This document shows positions 10,690 to 22,782 of a stretch of 64,000 nucleotides of DNA, one piece after another; within the stretch, counting starts at the first letter, position 1, and every line of letters begins with the position of its first letter. The notes under the pieces are model-generated. The model had not been told where the DNA came from. It was given only the letters and a program-made list of their open reading frames with translations, and did not search any database. The stretch covers positions 4,969,896-5,033,895 of the forward strand of contig CM076957.1 in the NCBI GenBank assembly GCA_039566865.1, written 5' to 3'. Made by a program: the position numbers and the translations under genes. This DNA is from Aurelia coerulea. Taxonomy: Eukaryota > Cnidaria > Scyphozoa > Semaeostomeae > Ulmaridae.

Positions 10690-13400
10690 AAAAATGAGTT
10701 GAAATATGACATATACTGTAATTTCAAAAAGTATTGAAGAGTTTTGAAAAGTCAAACCGTAGCATTATAGCACAGTAGCAAAAGTTTCTTTTACGCCATT
10801 CGGTTAAAAGAAATAGGTCATTAAATTTTACACCAACCTTTTAAAGATCTGGAACTTCTGCTATGACTGCCTTTTTATCAAAATCCAAGCTGTTGTGCTC
10901 CATTATTGTCCTTGACAAGATTGATTGGCAGTTGCGGTGCTCTTTGCCACATTGATATTATCCCAGATCAGTTTATAATCATAGCTTAAAAGGAAGATTC
11001 AGGTGTTCTCGGCTAGATTTAGTTTCATATCGCGATCATTTTGTTGATGATAAAGTAACCTTTGATTAAATATTTATCGTTAATCTGCGAAAAGATGTTG
11101 TTGATGCAGACGGGCTCTCGTTTGTATACCGACTGCCTCATAAAGAATTCCCCCTGTTTCTAAAATTATGGCATAAAATGTATTCCCCATATTTATCTCC
11201 AAAAAGTTTCATTGAAAAACTAAAACGACTGACCTAGAGATCTTCTCATCGTGGTGCATAGGCCATTGCCGAACCGTACAATAGGGTATCCCAAAAAATT
11301 GTGACCCCTTTGCCTGAAGATTGTGACAAAATGACAAAAGATTCTCGCCAAAATTTTATACGATGTTGCTCTTGACACATTCAATTTAAGTTTGCTACCA
11401 TTCCCATAAAAATCCGTTTAAAAAATGATGGAGCTTTGACCTTCAGAAGACCAAATTTGCTCGATGACTGAAACAAGCGGTCGGCCATTTTGTCTTATCG
11501 CAAAATAGCCGACCGCTGGTTTCAGTTTCTTTTTGGCTAGTTTTGCTTTCTCAGTCCTTTGCTTTAACTAATCTTTGACTTTAAATGCATCCGTTATTTA
11601 ATTAATTACGTGCTATCCATAGTGGGAAAGGACTTAAAGTCAGCGAGTTCCCCGCACTTACAATTAGATTTAAACTATTCCAATGATAATACATGTTCGT
11701 TGCGTGTAAGTCAATCGATGATAGTCGTAAGAAAGGGACAGCCAGGGAGCAAAAAATTCACCATTGTGCACCTTTTTCCCGCGAAGAGGGACACTGTATA
11801 TTTTGGGATCACTGATCCCCCAATCCTGGTTTCTTACGAAAACTAGGTTTGGCATAGATTAAAACCCCACCTGCTGCAATATCACATTTGTGGCTAACCT
11901 CCCTTAAAACTAATCCATCTTCGTAATTTTGTGTTCATAACATCGTGATTCTTTCTTTCCATTTTTCTGAATCCACCCTGAGTATCAACAGCAGGGAACC
12001 ATAAACATAATGACCAGAATTCATAATTTTCATGCCCGATCTTTAACAATCGTCTTTCCTTATTGAAAAAAAAACAATAATTTCAAATTCAAAGAATCTT
12101 CCAGTTCCTTGAATCTGTTCCTTTCCTGAGCCTAGTATGAGGGTTATCCTCTTTAAGAAAATCATTCGTCATCAAGAGACAGTTATAATAATATCCTAAA
12201 TTTAATTAAATTTGCAGCCATTTTGTAATGGCTTTCATGCATCGCTTTATGAAGGATTTACTTAAAATCTTATTGCAAATCCACCTGGTTTAATTTAGGC
12301 ATAGATAATCGATTTAGGTGCAAATTTTGTAGATTGAATGCTCTTGATTGCAGTGCTAATGAGCTGAAAATGGCATATTGTATTTCTTAATAAATCATCC
12401 AATCAACATAATTTGCAAGTGGAATAAGATCAACTTTATTGCAGAAACATCTGAAAATGATCTTGTAGAATAAGCTGGATGAGCTTTGAATGTGGTTCCA
12501 TCTGAGGCTTTGCTGCATTTAGAGCTTTACATTTGAATGTCGCTTCTAAATTTCGATTTCTCGTACCACGGGGGTAGTAAAATTTAGATTGGGATCCTCA
12601 CCCCATTTTAGCTGGAGACTCAACCATATTTTTCTTTTCATGTTGACGTAGATGCGTGGACGGGCTGATACCGGCCATGCATTCTTAGGGGCAAAACTAA
12701 AATTTTCCGACCAAGATTTTAGAATCACTTTGCAATTCAACGTTGGAGCCTTCAAAATTAGTTAATATGAAGCAGAAGGCTGCAGAAATATGCTGCAGAC
12801 TGAAAATTGATATCGGCATTTATCCTTGAACATTGATAAATTCATGTTCTATGGGTGATTTCTCCAATATAATCTTCCAAAGGTGGGCCTATAAATCACA
12901 AAAAATCCGACTGGCACAGCAAAATTTCCGCCAACTGGCTTCGGTCCAGTCCTAGTCTCTCTTTCTTTCCTCAGTCGATTGGGCGATAAAATCTCGAATT
13001 GTAAAATGCGTTTTTTTTTCACTCCGTCGACTGAGGCAAGAGAGCCTCAGAGTTAGCGAGAATTTTCGGTGTATTTTTACCACGGGCGGTAGGAAACGCT
13101 GAATTTAGAAAACGATATATGTATGATACATCGAGTTATTCCTATCCTAAGATATCATTTCATTCGTCATACATCGAATTGTTTTCCTTTATTTGTCTTC
13201 GTCTCCTGCGAAGGCGCTATTTTAATCCGGTCGACGTACCTAATCACCTAAGGGCTCGGAGTAATTGTGCCACTCAAGTGTGGTAAAATCTGGCATAATT
13301 GCTCCAGGGCCCTTGAGGTCAGGTGAGTCTGCATTTGACCCGTAAAATTGTACGTTGAATCCGCAAAATATGGGGTAAAAGAACTGAAAAGCTATCATAT
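10690..13400. other. Mostly featureless intergenic DNA
   Basis: It contains a degraded Tc1-like terminus near 11283 (GGGTATCCCAAAAAATTG), a small hairpin around the word GCGGTCGGCC (about 11480-11520) and a short inverted pair built on CCTCAGTCGA and TCGACTGAGG (12970-13045). Open frames at 11610-11846 and 12546-12755 match nothing I know. Confidence 0.4.
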
Positions 13401-13674
13401 ATCCTTGTCAGCATCCAAGACAAATCTTTCAATAGGGCATGGGAAACCCGCAAATCTTCCAATTTCACGCTCATAAGCCAATGATATCGTCGTATTCCGA
13501 TCACATGACTGAAAATAAGGTCTATGAGATAACTTTTCGAGTACCTTCATGAAAATGGATATTTGGCCAATAAAGATACAGAGCTGGTTTTTACTACAAA
13601 TCGATTCTACAGGCTCCACTCCAAATTTATTTTTCTGCATTTGGTTTTGGTTAAAATCTCATCAGGGATCGGCG

Positions 13675-13769
13675 TAGCCTGCGTGCAGACTCTACTGATT
13701 CCCTGAAGAGAAGTGAGGTTCCTAACCTCACTTTTCTTTAGGGAATCAATAGAGTCTGCACGCAGGCTA
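13675..13769. mobile_element. Mini-hairpin MITE, TAGCC...GGCTA family, copy 2
   Basis: It is 95 bp with termini TAGCCTGCGTGCAGACTCTA and its reverse complement. It is flanked by identical GGATCGGCG at 13666-13674 and 13770-13778. The inverted partner arm at about 15258-15275 reads through the same site with a single GGATCGGCG, proving insertion with a 9-bp duplication. Confidence 0.9.
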
Positions 13770-13944
13770 GGATCGGCGTTGCATCAAATTTCATTTCTTC
13801 GAAAAATGGCCTATGTTCAAGAATTTTTCAGGAACGCTACAAATAAGATGTAGCTTTCAAAATTTCATGTATTACGTGAATTATGTCCAGGAATAACATG
13901 AAAATATTCGTTTGTGTGATTTTAGGAAATCCTTGACGAATTAA

Positions 13945-14135
13945 AGGGCATATGTCATGAAGCTGATTGGTTCATGCAATACAATTCTCTCTATTGTTTA
14001 TTACAAAGCACAGGCTCGAGGCTGAATTTTCATTGCAATGAAAATTCATGAAACAGAAATAAAGTCACGAAACAATGGAATTCCACTCCAAACTTGTTTG
14101 TTGTATTGACCAATTGCTAACGTGACATATGTGCT
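13945..14135. mobile_element. TTAA-target MITE, AGGGCATATGTCA type
   Basis: Inverted ends AGGGCATATGTCATG and CGTGACATATGTGCT, with GATTGGTTCATGCAATACAA and TTGTATTGACCAATTGC just inside, lie between TTAA at 13941-13944 and 14136-14139. The partner arm (about 15148-15165) has a single TTAA at this point. TTAA duplication suggests a piggyBac- or Kolobok-type transposase in trans. Confidence 0.75.
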
Positions 14136-15472
14136 TTAAAGCCATGTGCTACCAAGAAAGCTAATGGGCCTACCTTCACCTCCAACAGAATCGCAGTAAT
14201 CGGCATTGAATCACTCCCTTTCGCAATAATAACCAGCGGAAACATTTACGAATAAGGTCACGACAAATCCAATTTCTTTCCACCATTTTATCATCGATAA
14301 TTTCGATAACGTGTGTTAAGATTTCACAGCCTCTTCTGCAGCAAACCGTCCAACTACCGTCGATTCAAAGTTTTCTCGTTGCAAACTTGCAAACACCTTG
14401 GAAGGTTTGCATAAAACAAACAAAAGGTTGTGCAAGCCTCAGGTCTCCCAAATGACAGGACCTTGATACATTTGAAAATAGATTGTACACCTTTGAGAAT
14501 AGATTGCAGGGGAGATTTCTTTACACAGAGTATGTACTTTTCCGATGTGACCACAGGTAACGGGGAAAAATTTGAAAATAACAAGTACCTCCATCTATAC
14601 TTCAGTGTTTACCAAATTTTCCAATTTGTCTTGATTCGTTTAGGCCAACCACGACAATGTTTGTGATCCAAAGAGTTCCGGTTTCCACTCAAAGTCGTGG
14701 TTGGCCTAAACGAATCTAGACAAAATTAGCAAATTTGGTAAACACTGAAGTATAGATGGAGGTACTTGCCTGCTGTTACTTTTATACAATTTTTTCCTCG
14801 TTACCTGTGATGTGACAAGGAAATTTGCAATTTTTAAGAAACGTTTTGTTTTCTCTTTATTTTGCTACGATAGAATGCCTTCGGGAGTGCGAGTGTGCAA
14901 TCTATTCTCAAATGTATCATTTTGCTTCGTCATATGGGAAACCCATAGAAATTTCTATAGGGAAACCTAAGTCTTGCAAAACCTTTTGTTTTATGCAAAC
15001 CTTCCAAGGTGTTTGCAACAAGAAAATTTTGAATCGAGGGTAGTTGGACGGTTTGCTGCAGAGGCTAGGCTGTGAAATTTTATCACATTTTATCGAAATT
15101 ATCGATGATAAAATGGTGGGAAGAATTTGGAATTTGAAAATAGCTTTAATTCGTCAAGTATTTTCGAAAATCACACAAACAAATATTTTTATATCTTATT
15201 TTTAGCGTTCCTGAAAAATTCTTGAACATAGGCCAATTTTCGAAGGAATGAAATTCGATGTAACGCCGATCCCTGATGAGATTTTAACCAAATGCAGAAA
15301 AACAAATGTGGAGTGGGGCCTGTAGAATCGATTCGTGGTAAAACCAGCTCTGTATCGTTATTGGTCGAATATCCATTCTTATTTTCATGAAGGTATTCGA
15401 AAAGTTGTCTCAAAAACCTTTTTTCAGTCATGTGATCGGAACGAGACGATATAATTGGCTTATAAGCGTCTC

Positions 15473-15707
15473 ATTTCATTTTTCATTTTTTCCTTGAATA
15501 TTATTTATACACAAATTAAACCTTCAGCAAATTAAAATATATAACATCTATTTACAATGATAAAAGCCTTATGAATAAAAACCTACAGCCCTATAAAACT
15601 TAATCCTTGCTGTTCTTCCAGGGCGTTGTGTTTGGCTTGAGAGTCTAGCTCTTTAGATACGTTTTAAGTTGTTTTTTAAAACGATCAAGTGTCGGTAGCT
15701 CACGAAT
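15473..15707 (-). mobile_element. 5'-truncated LINE tail
   Basis: Read on the minus strand, the segment opens with the typical C-terminus of a jockey/CR1-like reverse transcriptase (EIRELPTLDRFKKQLKTYL, then KS and a stop). An AT-rich 3' untranslated tail follows. The other arm of the surrounding inverted repeat lacks this block at the matching point (around 13473), so it is a late insertion. GCG at both junctions may be a short target duplication. Confidence 0.7.
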
Positions 15708-15789
15708 TTCGGCGTGAAATTGGAAGTTTTGCGGGTTTCCCTGTGCCCTATTGAAAGATTTGACTTGCATGCTATCCTTGTCATTTGAT

Positions 15790-16120
15790 TTTGTAAATAA
15801 GCCCCCTTCTGGAGCTTCCAAAATTAAATAAGCCCCCTAGCCTGAAAAGGACTTTAAGCTTATGTAAGTGGCTCAAGCCATAATTGTGATCAAATTCTAG
15901 CCAATCAGATTTCGTATCAGTATTTCCTATCTGTTACCCAAATATGGTGAGGCATGTATCATGGCCTATTTTGTTGGGGAGATGAAGTGCTAACCCTATT
16001 GTTTTGATATACTGTGTTTTAGCTTTGTTGAGAGCGAATCGACGTTGTGCGAATCACGTTGTCATGCGCATCGCTGCTTTTGTTTCTTCCTTTGTTCTCA
16101 ACGGTCAAGCTAATTTGCAT
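15790..16120. other. No recognisable feature
   Basis: Short spacer between the giant inverted repeat and the palindrome. A repeated AAGCCCCCT motif (15800-15840) is the only structure I noticed. Confidence 0.35.
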
Positions 16121-16127
16121 GTTTCTG

Positions 16128-16577
16128 CATGGGCAATAATGCACCGTTGATGTGGCCTATATTATGATCAAAATTGTATTTTTACTCACTGTGTTGTTTC
16201 TCTTCCACAAGATTGCAAGTACAGCGCTTGATAATGTTGCAACTCCTTAGTTCTTCTCTCGTCACAACAAGAAATCAAATGCCGCCAATATTCAAATACA
16301 ATTGCAACGGTTGGAGCTCCTACGCAGCGATACGTCTCATTTCAAACTTAAAGAGAAGTTTGAAATGAGACGTATCGCTGCGTAGGAGCTCCAACCGTTG
16401 CAATTGTATTTGAATATTGGCGGCATTTGATTTCTTGTTGTGACGAGAGAAGAACTAAGGAGTTGCAACATTATCAAGCGCTGTACTTGCAATCTTGTGG
16501 AAGAGAAACAACACAGTGAGTAAAAATACAATTTTGATCATAATATAGGCCACATCAACGGTGCATTATTGCCCATG
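16128..16577. mobile_element. Perfect 450-bp palindromic MITE
   Basis: Two 222-bp arms (16128-16349 and 16356-16577) are exact reverse complements as far as I can read, around a 6-bp spacer AAAGAG. The ends are CATGGGCAATAATGCACC and its complement, flanked by identical GTTTCTG at 16121-16127 and 16578-16584. The mirror frames 16174-16368 (+) and 16337-16531 (-) encode the same 58 residues and are products of the symmetry, not genes. Arm identity implies recent origin or gene conversion. Confidence 0.9.
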
Positions 16578-16998
16578 GTTTCTGGTAAGGTTAAAAAATT
16601 GTAACTACGATGTCTGGTGTAAAGTTGAAAGCAACCGTGAAATACAAAACTTTCTCCGTATCCAAGCATATAGAAATATCTCATTGGCCCTCCAGGAATG
16701 TCACTGAAAACGAAGGAATGAATTTGAGAAAAAGAACGAGATTTCCCATGATGAGAAAAATTCATTTTACCATAGACATAATATATAAGCACAACAGTAT
16801 ATCAATAACATACCAATTGTAATCACAATCTACAAGAATATTTATAATCTATACAGCGACGTCAGTCTTAAATGATTTACATACTAAAATCCGTGAGATA
16901 AAATTCAAGATATTTAAAGCGTATACGGTGCGATAAAAACTAATGTATGCTTTAATAACGAAAGAATGTAAGATGGGTTGTCGGGCCAAACCAAAACG

Positions 16999-17335
16999 CA
17001 TGTAACCAGAGATACACCCCCGTCTAAGTGCACCGGTGAGAGGTCAGATGTTCGCCGGGGATCTGATGATCGAAATACACAGTCAATTATTTTCCGGGGA
17101 GCTCCTATTTTATAGCGAGGATAGCATAATTATCGGCGGGGGCATCTTTTGGCCTGAAAAAGTTTCTCAAATTTTTCTCCGGAGTTTGCCAATTCGCTGC
17201 CGAGGTTTCATTTGTGAAGCATTTTGTAGCTACCGGGGAGATTCAAATTTCATTCGGGGACAAATTTTGCTTTATACTTTTTAACCGGGGTAATCACCGG
17301 GGTAAAATGTGACGGGGTATTTTAGACGGGGGTGT
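16999..17335. mobile_element. MITE with ACACCCCCGTCTAA ends and CCGGGGA-rich interior
   Basis: ACACCCCCGTCTAA on the left is mirrored by TTAGACGGGGGTGT on the right, with AGAT directly outside both ends. Inside, the words GCCGGGGATC, TCCGGGGAGC, CGGCGGGGGC, ACCGGGGAGATT and CACCGGGGTAA recur at 25-70 bp spacing. The frame 17036-17284 spans the element and has no known domain. Confidence 0.6.
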
Positions 17336-17339
17336 AGAT

Positions 17340-17820
17340 ACATTTCACATGCAGCTTTCGATACTCGTTTTCAGGATTTCGTTTTGCGATTGCCATGATA
17401 ACTTCCCATCACTACAAACATCAATGTCAAAGCCCTTGTTTTCAATTAGAGGTAAGGACAATTATCGCGATTAACGCCCATTTAAAGAAATACTATACGA
17501 CAGGTTTTATCGCGATGGGAAGTTATGGTTACACAGCCAAAGAGAACAAACATATTCTGTTTGATAACAACTGTGATAATTGCAATACTTTTTTGATTGA
17601 AACAATAGCTTCGCCACCAAATATCCGACACAATTCGAGGCATCGCGTTTTTAGCTTTTACATATTTCCAATTTTAGTCCTTAAATTTCCAGTTTAAGTC
17701 CCAGAAAAGCGTACGAGAATTTACGAAACAACGTGATTTTTTGGGATTCTATGTGCATTATTGATTACAACAAATTTGTAATCAGAGTACGATCGCGTTT
17801 TTTGTCAGGTGGCTTGTCCA
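17340..17820. other. No assigned feature
   Basis: A 100-codon open frame at 17395-17697 (+) contains HHYKHQCQSPCF near its start but matches nothing I recognise, and no splice context is convincing. Confidence 0.3.
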
Positions 17821-17825
17821 TCCAT

Positions 17826-18021
17826 GGGTAGTTAGACACTGCTGGTGTGCTTCTATGGAGGAGCGCTGGATAATATGTATCTGCAGGGGAAATTTTTTTA
17901 TAGTACTGCGGAGGAGTCATTCTTTCGATATCTCCTCCGCAGTACTATAAAAAAATTCCTCCGCAGATACATATTATCCAGCGCTCCTCCATAGAAGCGC
18001 ACCAGCAGTGTCTAACTACCT
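17826..18021. mobile_element. Hairpin MITE with GTAGTTAGACACTG ends
   Basis: The left arm runs from GGTAGTTAGACACTGCTGGT through GGAGGAGCGCTGGATAATAT. The right arm is its near-perfect reverse complement, around the spacer GTCATTCTTTCGATA. TGCGGAGGA recurs four times. No clean target duplication. Confidence 0.75.
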
Positions 18022-18029
18022 ATGGTCCA

Positions 18030-18480
18030 TCCAGACTATTTGTTCATCTTCTGGTTTGGAAAGGGCCAAGGCTACGATCACAAGGTTGGGTGGACATGTC
18101 CGTCCCACTTTTCTCAGGTCGGTATTTGTTCCTAAGCAAAAACGATATAAAAACATTGGGCATTGTCTTCTGACAATCAATGGTATCTCTTGTCCAGCCC
18201 ATTCTTTCAGGGCTGGCGCCGCCCCTGTTTAGCCGTTAAATTGATTAACGCCGTAACTGTGTAAATTCAGCTTGACTGACAAATTTCTTCCAGACAGATA
18301 CTCAATGTGGTATAAAAAACACTTCGGGCTTGACCACTTAGGAGGTGACGTGTAATATGTAAAGGAGCCCAGTTATTGTTGCAGATCAACCATGTATTTG
18401 CCCACAGCCAAGTTTGCTATAAATGTGAATCATTTGATAATAGTATACAACTTATTATTCTTACAGGTGTTTAGAAGATG
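18030..18480. other. No recognisable feature
   Basis: An unassigned 74-codon frame starts at 18008; nothing else stands out. Confidence 0.3.
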
Positions 18481-18539
18481 ACTTTACAAGCTGTCCAATG
18501 CCGCTGATAAACCGGGGGAAGATCCACGATTTTATGGAA

Positions 18540-18907
18540 ATATATGTAATTTTTATAAGAAACCACTTGTGATATTCTTGTCAGACATTCTCAAATCGCC
18601 AAGAAATTAAGGAACCCCAGTACTGGGAAAGTGTAACTTAAGAAACTATCAAATTTATTGGAGGAACTGTTTTTACTTTATGTTTACTCTTTTCTTTATC
18701 GCATTACTCAGAAGGTACTCGAATGAATGCATTTAAGATCGGAACGACTTTAAAAAACTTCTTTTTGAAATTTTCACGAGGGCACTAGCACTAAAGATGA
18801 AGATTTTAATGGAACCTCGTAAGAAACTTTGAGTACTCAAAATCTGACGATTTTAAGGAACTTTCAGTACTGTACTGGCTCAATATTTCTTATAAAAAAT
18901 ACGTGTA
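18540..18907. mobile_element. TACACG/AAGAAACT family MITE, degraded copy
   Basis: The left end is weak (TTTTTATAAGAAACC near 18552). The right end is the clear terminus TTTCTTATAAAAAATACGTG ending in GTGTA at 18907. Internal family words CCAGTACTGGGA, GAGTACTCAAAATCTGA and CAGTACTG are present. Confidence 0.5.
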
Positions 18908-19431
18908 AGCTGTTTCTTAAAAAAATGGGTGGATTGGAAGTATGGATTCATACAGTTCAAGAGCTATGGGTAGTTTTGTTAAAAACTTGTGAATGATGTC
19001 ATCAGATCTATTTCAAAATAGTTATGGTGGTTTTCGTATTTGTTCGTTGTTATCGTAGATTGAACGAAATGTCTTCATAAATGTATTTAGTCATAGCGGT
19101 TAGGCAGTATGGTCACTATGTAAAAAAACGCAGGAAAGGGTGCCTTTCTTCAAAGTAGGCACGGGCCCGCGCGGGCCCGTGTTTAGGGGTGCCGATTTGA
19201 CCATGGGTTTACAAAAGGGTGTCTTATTTTGCATTTGATAAATCTGAACTCCTCTGCAATGATATCTAATCAAAATTTCTAAAATAGAGTTTGTAGCGAG
19301 TCAAAGAACTTAGCAGACCAGCACAAGATGGGGTAGGAATTCGAGAGCAGTTTTCTCTTCTACCCTGGGTACCCGACTCTATGAAATAGAATCTTTAACA
19401 TCATTTTTAACATTATTAACATCATGGCAGC

Positions 19432-20441
19432 ACAGTGGCGTGGCCACAGGGGGCGGGGGGTATGTGAGGTCATTGTCCCCACCACTTTTTTCGAAAGATG
19501 GTTCTCGATTTCCTTCAAAAGGACAAGTCCGGGGTTGGTATGATTGATGATAAAATACAAGATTATACTGCAATGAATGATGTATGATACTTTTTCCCAC
19601 TATTTTTTGCCTTTTCCTTGTGAAATTACGTATTCAAATAAGCAATTTGAGCGAAGTGACGTCATATCGCACAGACAAAAACGAAGATGTGCGATTGCTT
19701 TTTCGCCTCTTAATCGCTGCTAGCCTCTGCGTCATGTACTCATGCATTGAAAATGGCATGAGAACACGATAAGGAGGCTTGCTACGATAAAGAGGCGAAT
19801 AAATGATCACACAGCCTCGTTTTCGTTTGCACGATATGACGTCACTTCACTCAAATTGCTTATTTGAATATGTAATTTCACAAGAAGATGACGAGAAATC
19901 GTGGAAAAAAGTATTATACATCATTCATTGCAGCATTATCTTGTATTTTATCATCAATCATACCAACCCCGGACTTGTCCTTTAAAACCGAAGAGACAAT
20001 GGCTTGGCATAGGTGAGGTAAGAATTTTCTGAGAAATATCAAAGCTTCCATTTTAGCACTGGCAAAAATGGAATCAGGGGATACATTTTACGCCAAAGTA
20101 ATGGGTGCATCTTCAAAAATTTTCCTCCTGCTCCGATGTAGCTATAGAAAAAATGTCACGAACCATAAATGTTTTCTTGCCACAAATGGCAAGCATGATG
20201 TTGGGAGATGCTTTCTAAGCCAAAGTAAAAGATGTTTCTACAAAAATTTTCCTTGTGGTCTACTTTATTGGATAACTGTCACAAAATTATCAAAGTTTCC
20301 TTGTCGCTATTGGTAGCATGATGTTGGGAGGTGCATTTTCAGCCAAAGTAAAGGGTGTGTCCCAAAAAATTTCCTAACGGCTTCGCCCCCAGGCCCTCTC
20401 ATCTCAATACCCCCACTTAATTTACCCTGGCCAAGCCACTG
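19432..20441. mobile_element. hAT-like element hosting a TTAA MITE
   Basis: The left end CAGTGGCGTGGCCACAGGG and right end CCCTGGCCAAGCCACTG are typical hAT termini. The right half (20070-20360) holds inverted copies of the 124-bp unit described at 7626. The TTAA element at 19520-19981 sits inside. I could not find matching 8-bp flanks, so the outer limits are tentative. Confidence 0.55.
19520..19981. mobile_element. TTAA-target MITE, AGGACAAGTCC type, copy 1
   Basis: Termini AGGACAAGTCCGGGGTTGGT and its reverse complement, with TTAA at 19982-19985 on the right (left TTAA lost). Long arms include ACGTATTCAAATAAGCAATT and AGCGAAGTGACGTCATATCG and their mirror images. Nearly the same element is at 52362-52818. 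Confidence 0.8.
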
Positions 20442-20444
20442 TGT

Positions 20445-22780
20445 AGACTAGCTACACTAGTCCCTCGATTTCGCTGTTGTTGTTGTTGCTGATGGCCAGC
20501 TCAATGAGGGACTAGTTGCCAGAGAGTGTCTCAAATCGGAATTTTCAGAACGAAAAACCTGATTGTAATCTGATTGGAGCATTTCGGCTAAAACAATAGA
20601 AATTTTTTTTGTAGCCAATCAACTTTTCCCCTCTTTACTTATTTTTACTGGAAAACCTCCCTTTGAAGTAGAGGCCTGTTTGGTCTGAGTTTTTCAAGAA
20701 TGGCGACCGGCGCTGTCGTCGCACTTCGTCGCAGCTTGATCGACCTGAAGAGCAGAAGCAAATGAAGCTGAAGGAATTTAGCTAGCCATTTGGCATGATG
20801 AAGTGGGCACTGGGAAGAGATATTTGTTTGTGCTCTAACAGGAAATGGCAAAATGTAATGCTGTTGTGATACTTGAGAGGCATTTTCAAGACAGCAGTGA
20901 GTGTCAGTCTGTCAGTACACTGCAGTGTAGTGTAGGCCTACTCTAAGTTCAGGTTAGTGATTTTTTCGTTTACATTTGGCTCGTGTATTTCAATTTCAGG
21001 GCCTCCGATGACTTGGGGACCGGGGGGGCCGGGGGGCCACGCCCCCCCAAATGTTTGCAAATCATGCCGTTTTGAAAGGCAGCTCATCATCATGTTATTG
21101 TGTTGTGGTAATTTTTTGTATCAAGTTTGGCCTGCCCCCCCCCCCCCACTTTTCTGACCTCGTCGGGGGCCTTGAATTTCTAATATTATCTAACTGCAAG
21201 CATGTTACTTGGCAATGTTGGGATATTTTAGAAGTAGATATTTTAGAAGTTTAGAATCTTTATAAGTTCCATATGTGATCCAACCCCCCCCCCCCCCCCC
21301 CCCCCACCCCGTGTTTGGATCACATACGAAAAGGAAAGGGTGATAGAATTTTTTGCTTGTGATTTAACAAGTACTTGTTACTTTATCACATTGATGTTGA
21401 TGTTCTTAATTCATAGGGGTTTGTTTAAAGCAAGATATCTGCTTCATTATTATCAGACCTCGCATCAGTATGCATTTAGGTGGCACTTTTCTTGGAGAGA
21501 GTTTGTCTATCTGATGCAGCAAATCACTTGGAGCAAATATAAAGAACAGTTCCCTTGAAAATTCCTTGTACTTCAGTCCTTCAGATACCACTTAACTGAT
21601 TGCTAATGACAATGTATAATGATGATGAAATGTCTAATCTTGTCAAGTCTTTGGTTCCTTCCTTTATCTTTGGTCACTCTGAACTTTGGTCACTTTATCT
21701 TTGGTCACTTTGATAGGGGGGGGGGGCTCTCCCCTCGATTAGTTTACCTATTGAGAGAGCTCCTCCTTTAAATAATTCTCTCCGTGGTGAATTTATATAT
21801 ATATGAAACTGAAACTCCTCTGAAATTTCAAATTTATGTTCACTGTCCATGCTCAATTTTGTCAGAGTCATAAACTGTCTAAAATTCTTTCAAATTCACA
21901 TGAATGAAACTTGGTATCAATGTGTTGTTTTCTTGAGTCATATTTTGATGATCACTGATCACAGCAGCAACAACAACCAAAATACTAATTCCGTGGTCCG
22001 CGTTTTACGCATGTAGTGCTTATGAAAACGAGGCTATCAAGTTATTCCGATTTCAGACACTGTTTGGCAACAAGTCTCTGTATTAGCGACAAATCAGTTC
22101 TAAGGAGCATACAGAGATTGTGTAGCCAGTCTAGCCACTGTGGTGGCATCCATAAAATTTGATTTTAGAGGGTCTGGTACCCAGGGTACTCCTCTTTAAA
22201 TCACACCGGCAATTTTAGCAATTTTAGTAACTGACTTGTCAGTGATTATGGTACCTGAAATTGAGAAGCTCTATTTGGACGCGGGAAATGGTATGTTCTG
22301 CAGAAAATTTTCCGCGAATAGGGTATGTATTTCGCTTGAACAGGTCGGCGTTTAGGGTGCATATGTTAAACCTTTGTATGAGCATGATAGAAAAGTATAG
22401 AAGATTGTAGAGACCATGTACCTCCCATCGGCGTAGGGGGAGATAAAATTTGGGGGGCTGCCCGATAAAAAGTCCATTGTTTGAGAAAATTTTGCCCGAC
22501 TTGAGGCGGATTTCTGCCCGATTATGGCTGATTTTTGCAAATTATATTTTCAAGCAGACCCAAACTTGGTCCATCTGTAGACCTAAGATCTAAGAACCTA
22601 AATAGTAACAGACCCGAAGAACTATGTGGCGTCTTTGCGAGGGGGGAATTACACGTTGCTGTGTAGTGTGTGTTAATTAAGAAACAACAACAATTCTTAA
22701 TTGCGATGCAATTTTCAGGGTTCTTGGTGTGGACTCCTAGGGCACTGTTCTCCTTTTCTCCTGAACATCATTTTCGTATT
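20445..22780. other. Low-complexity and unassigned DNA
   Basis: Homopolymer-rich: a G/C-run block at 21016-21050, C-runs at 21136-21148 and a long one at 21283-21305. The last lies in the loop of a small hairpin whose stems are TATGTGATCCAA and TTGGATCACATA (21270-21330). A single TCTGGTACCCAGGGTA half-terminus lies near 22172. No gene seen. Confidence 0.4.
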
Positions 22781-22782
22781 GC

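Larger units (their letters stand above)
13405..15785. repeat. Giant inverted repeat with three later insertions
   Basis: Left-arm blocks recur as reverse complement on the right about a centre near 14690: 13405-13510 with 15425-15470 and 15707-15785; 13510-13950 with 15150-15425; 14265-14500 with 14895-15135; 14550-14680 with 14695-14815. The left arm carries a mini-hairpin (13675-13769) and a TTAA element (13945-14135); the right arm carries a LINE tail (about 15473-15707). Each is absent from the opposite arm, which preserves the empty site. About 125 bp at 14140-14265 have no partner. A related centre occurs at 62893-63197. Confidence 0.8.

Noticed and set aside
16174..16531. Two identical convergent 64-codon frames
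   Set aside because: Caused by the perfect palindrome; no start context, domain or neighbour supports a protein.
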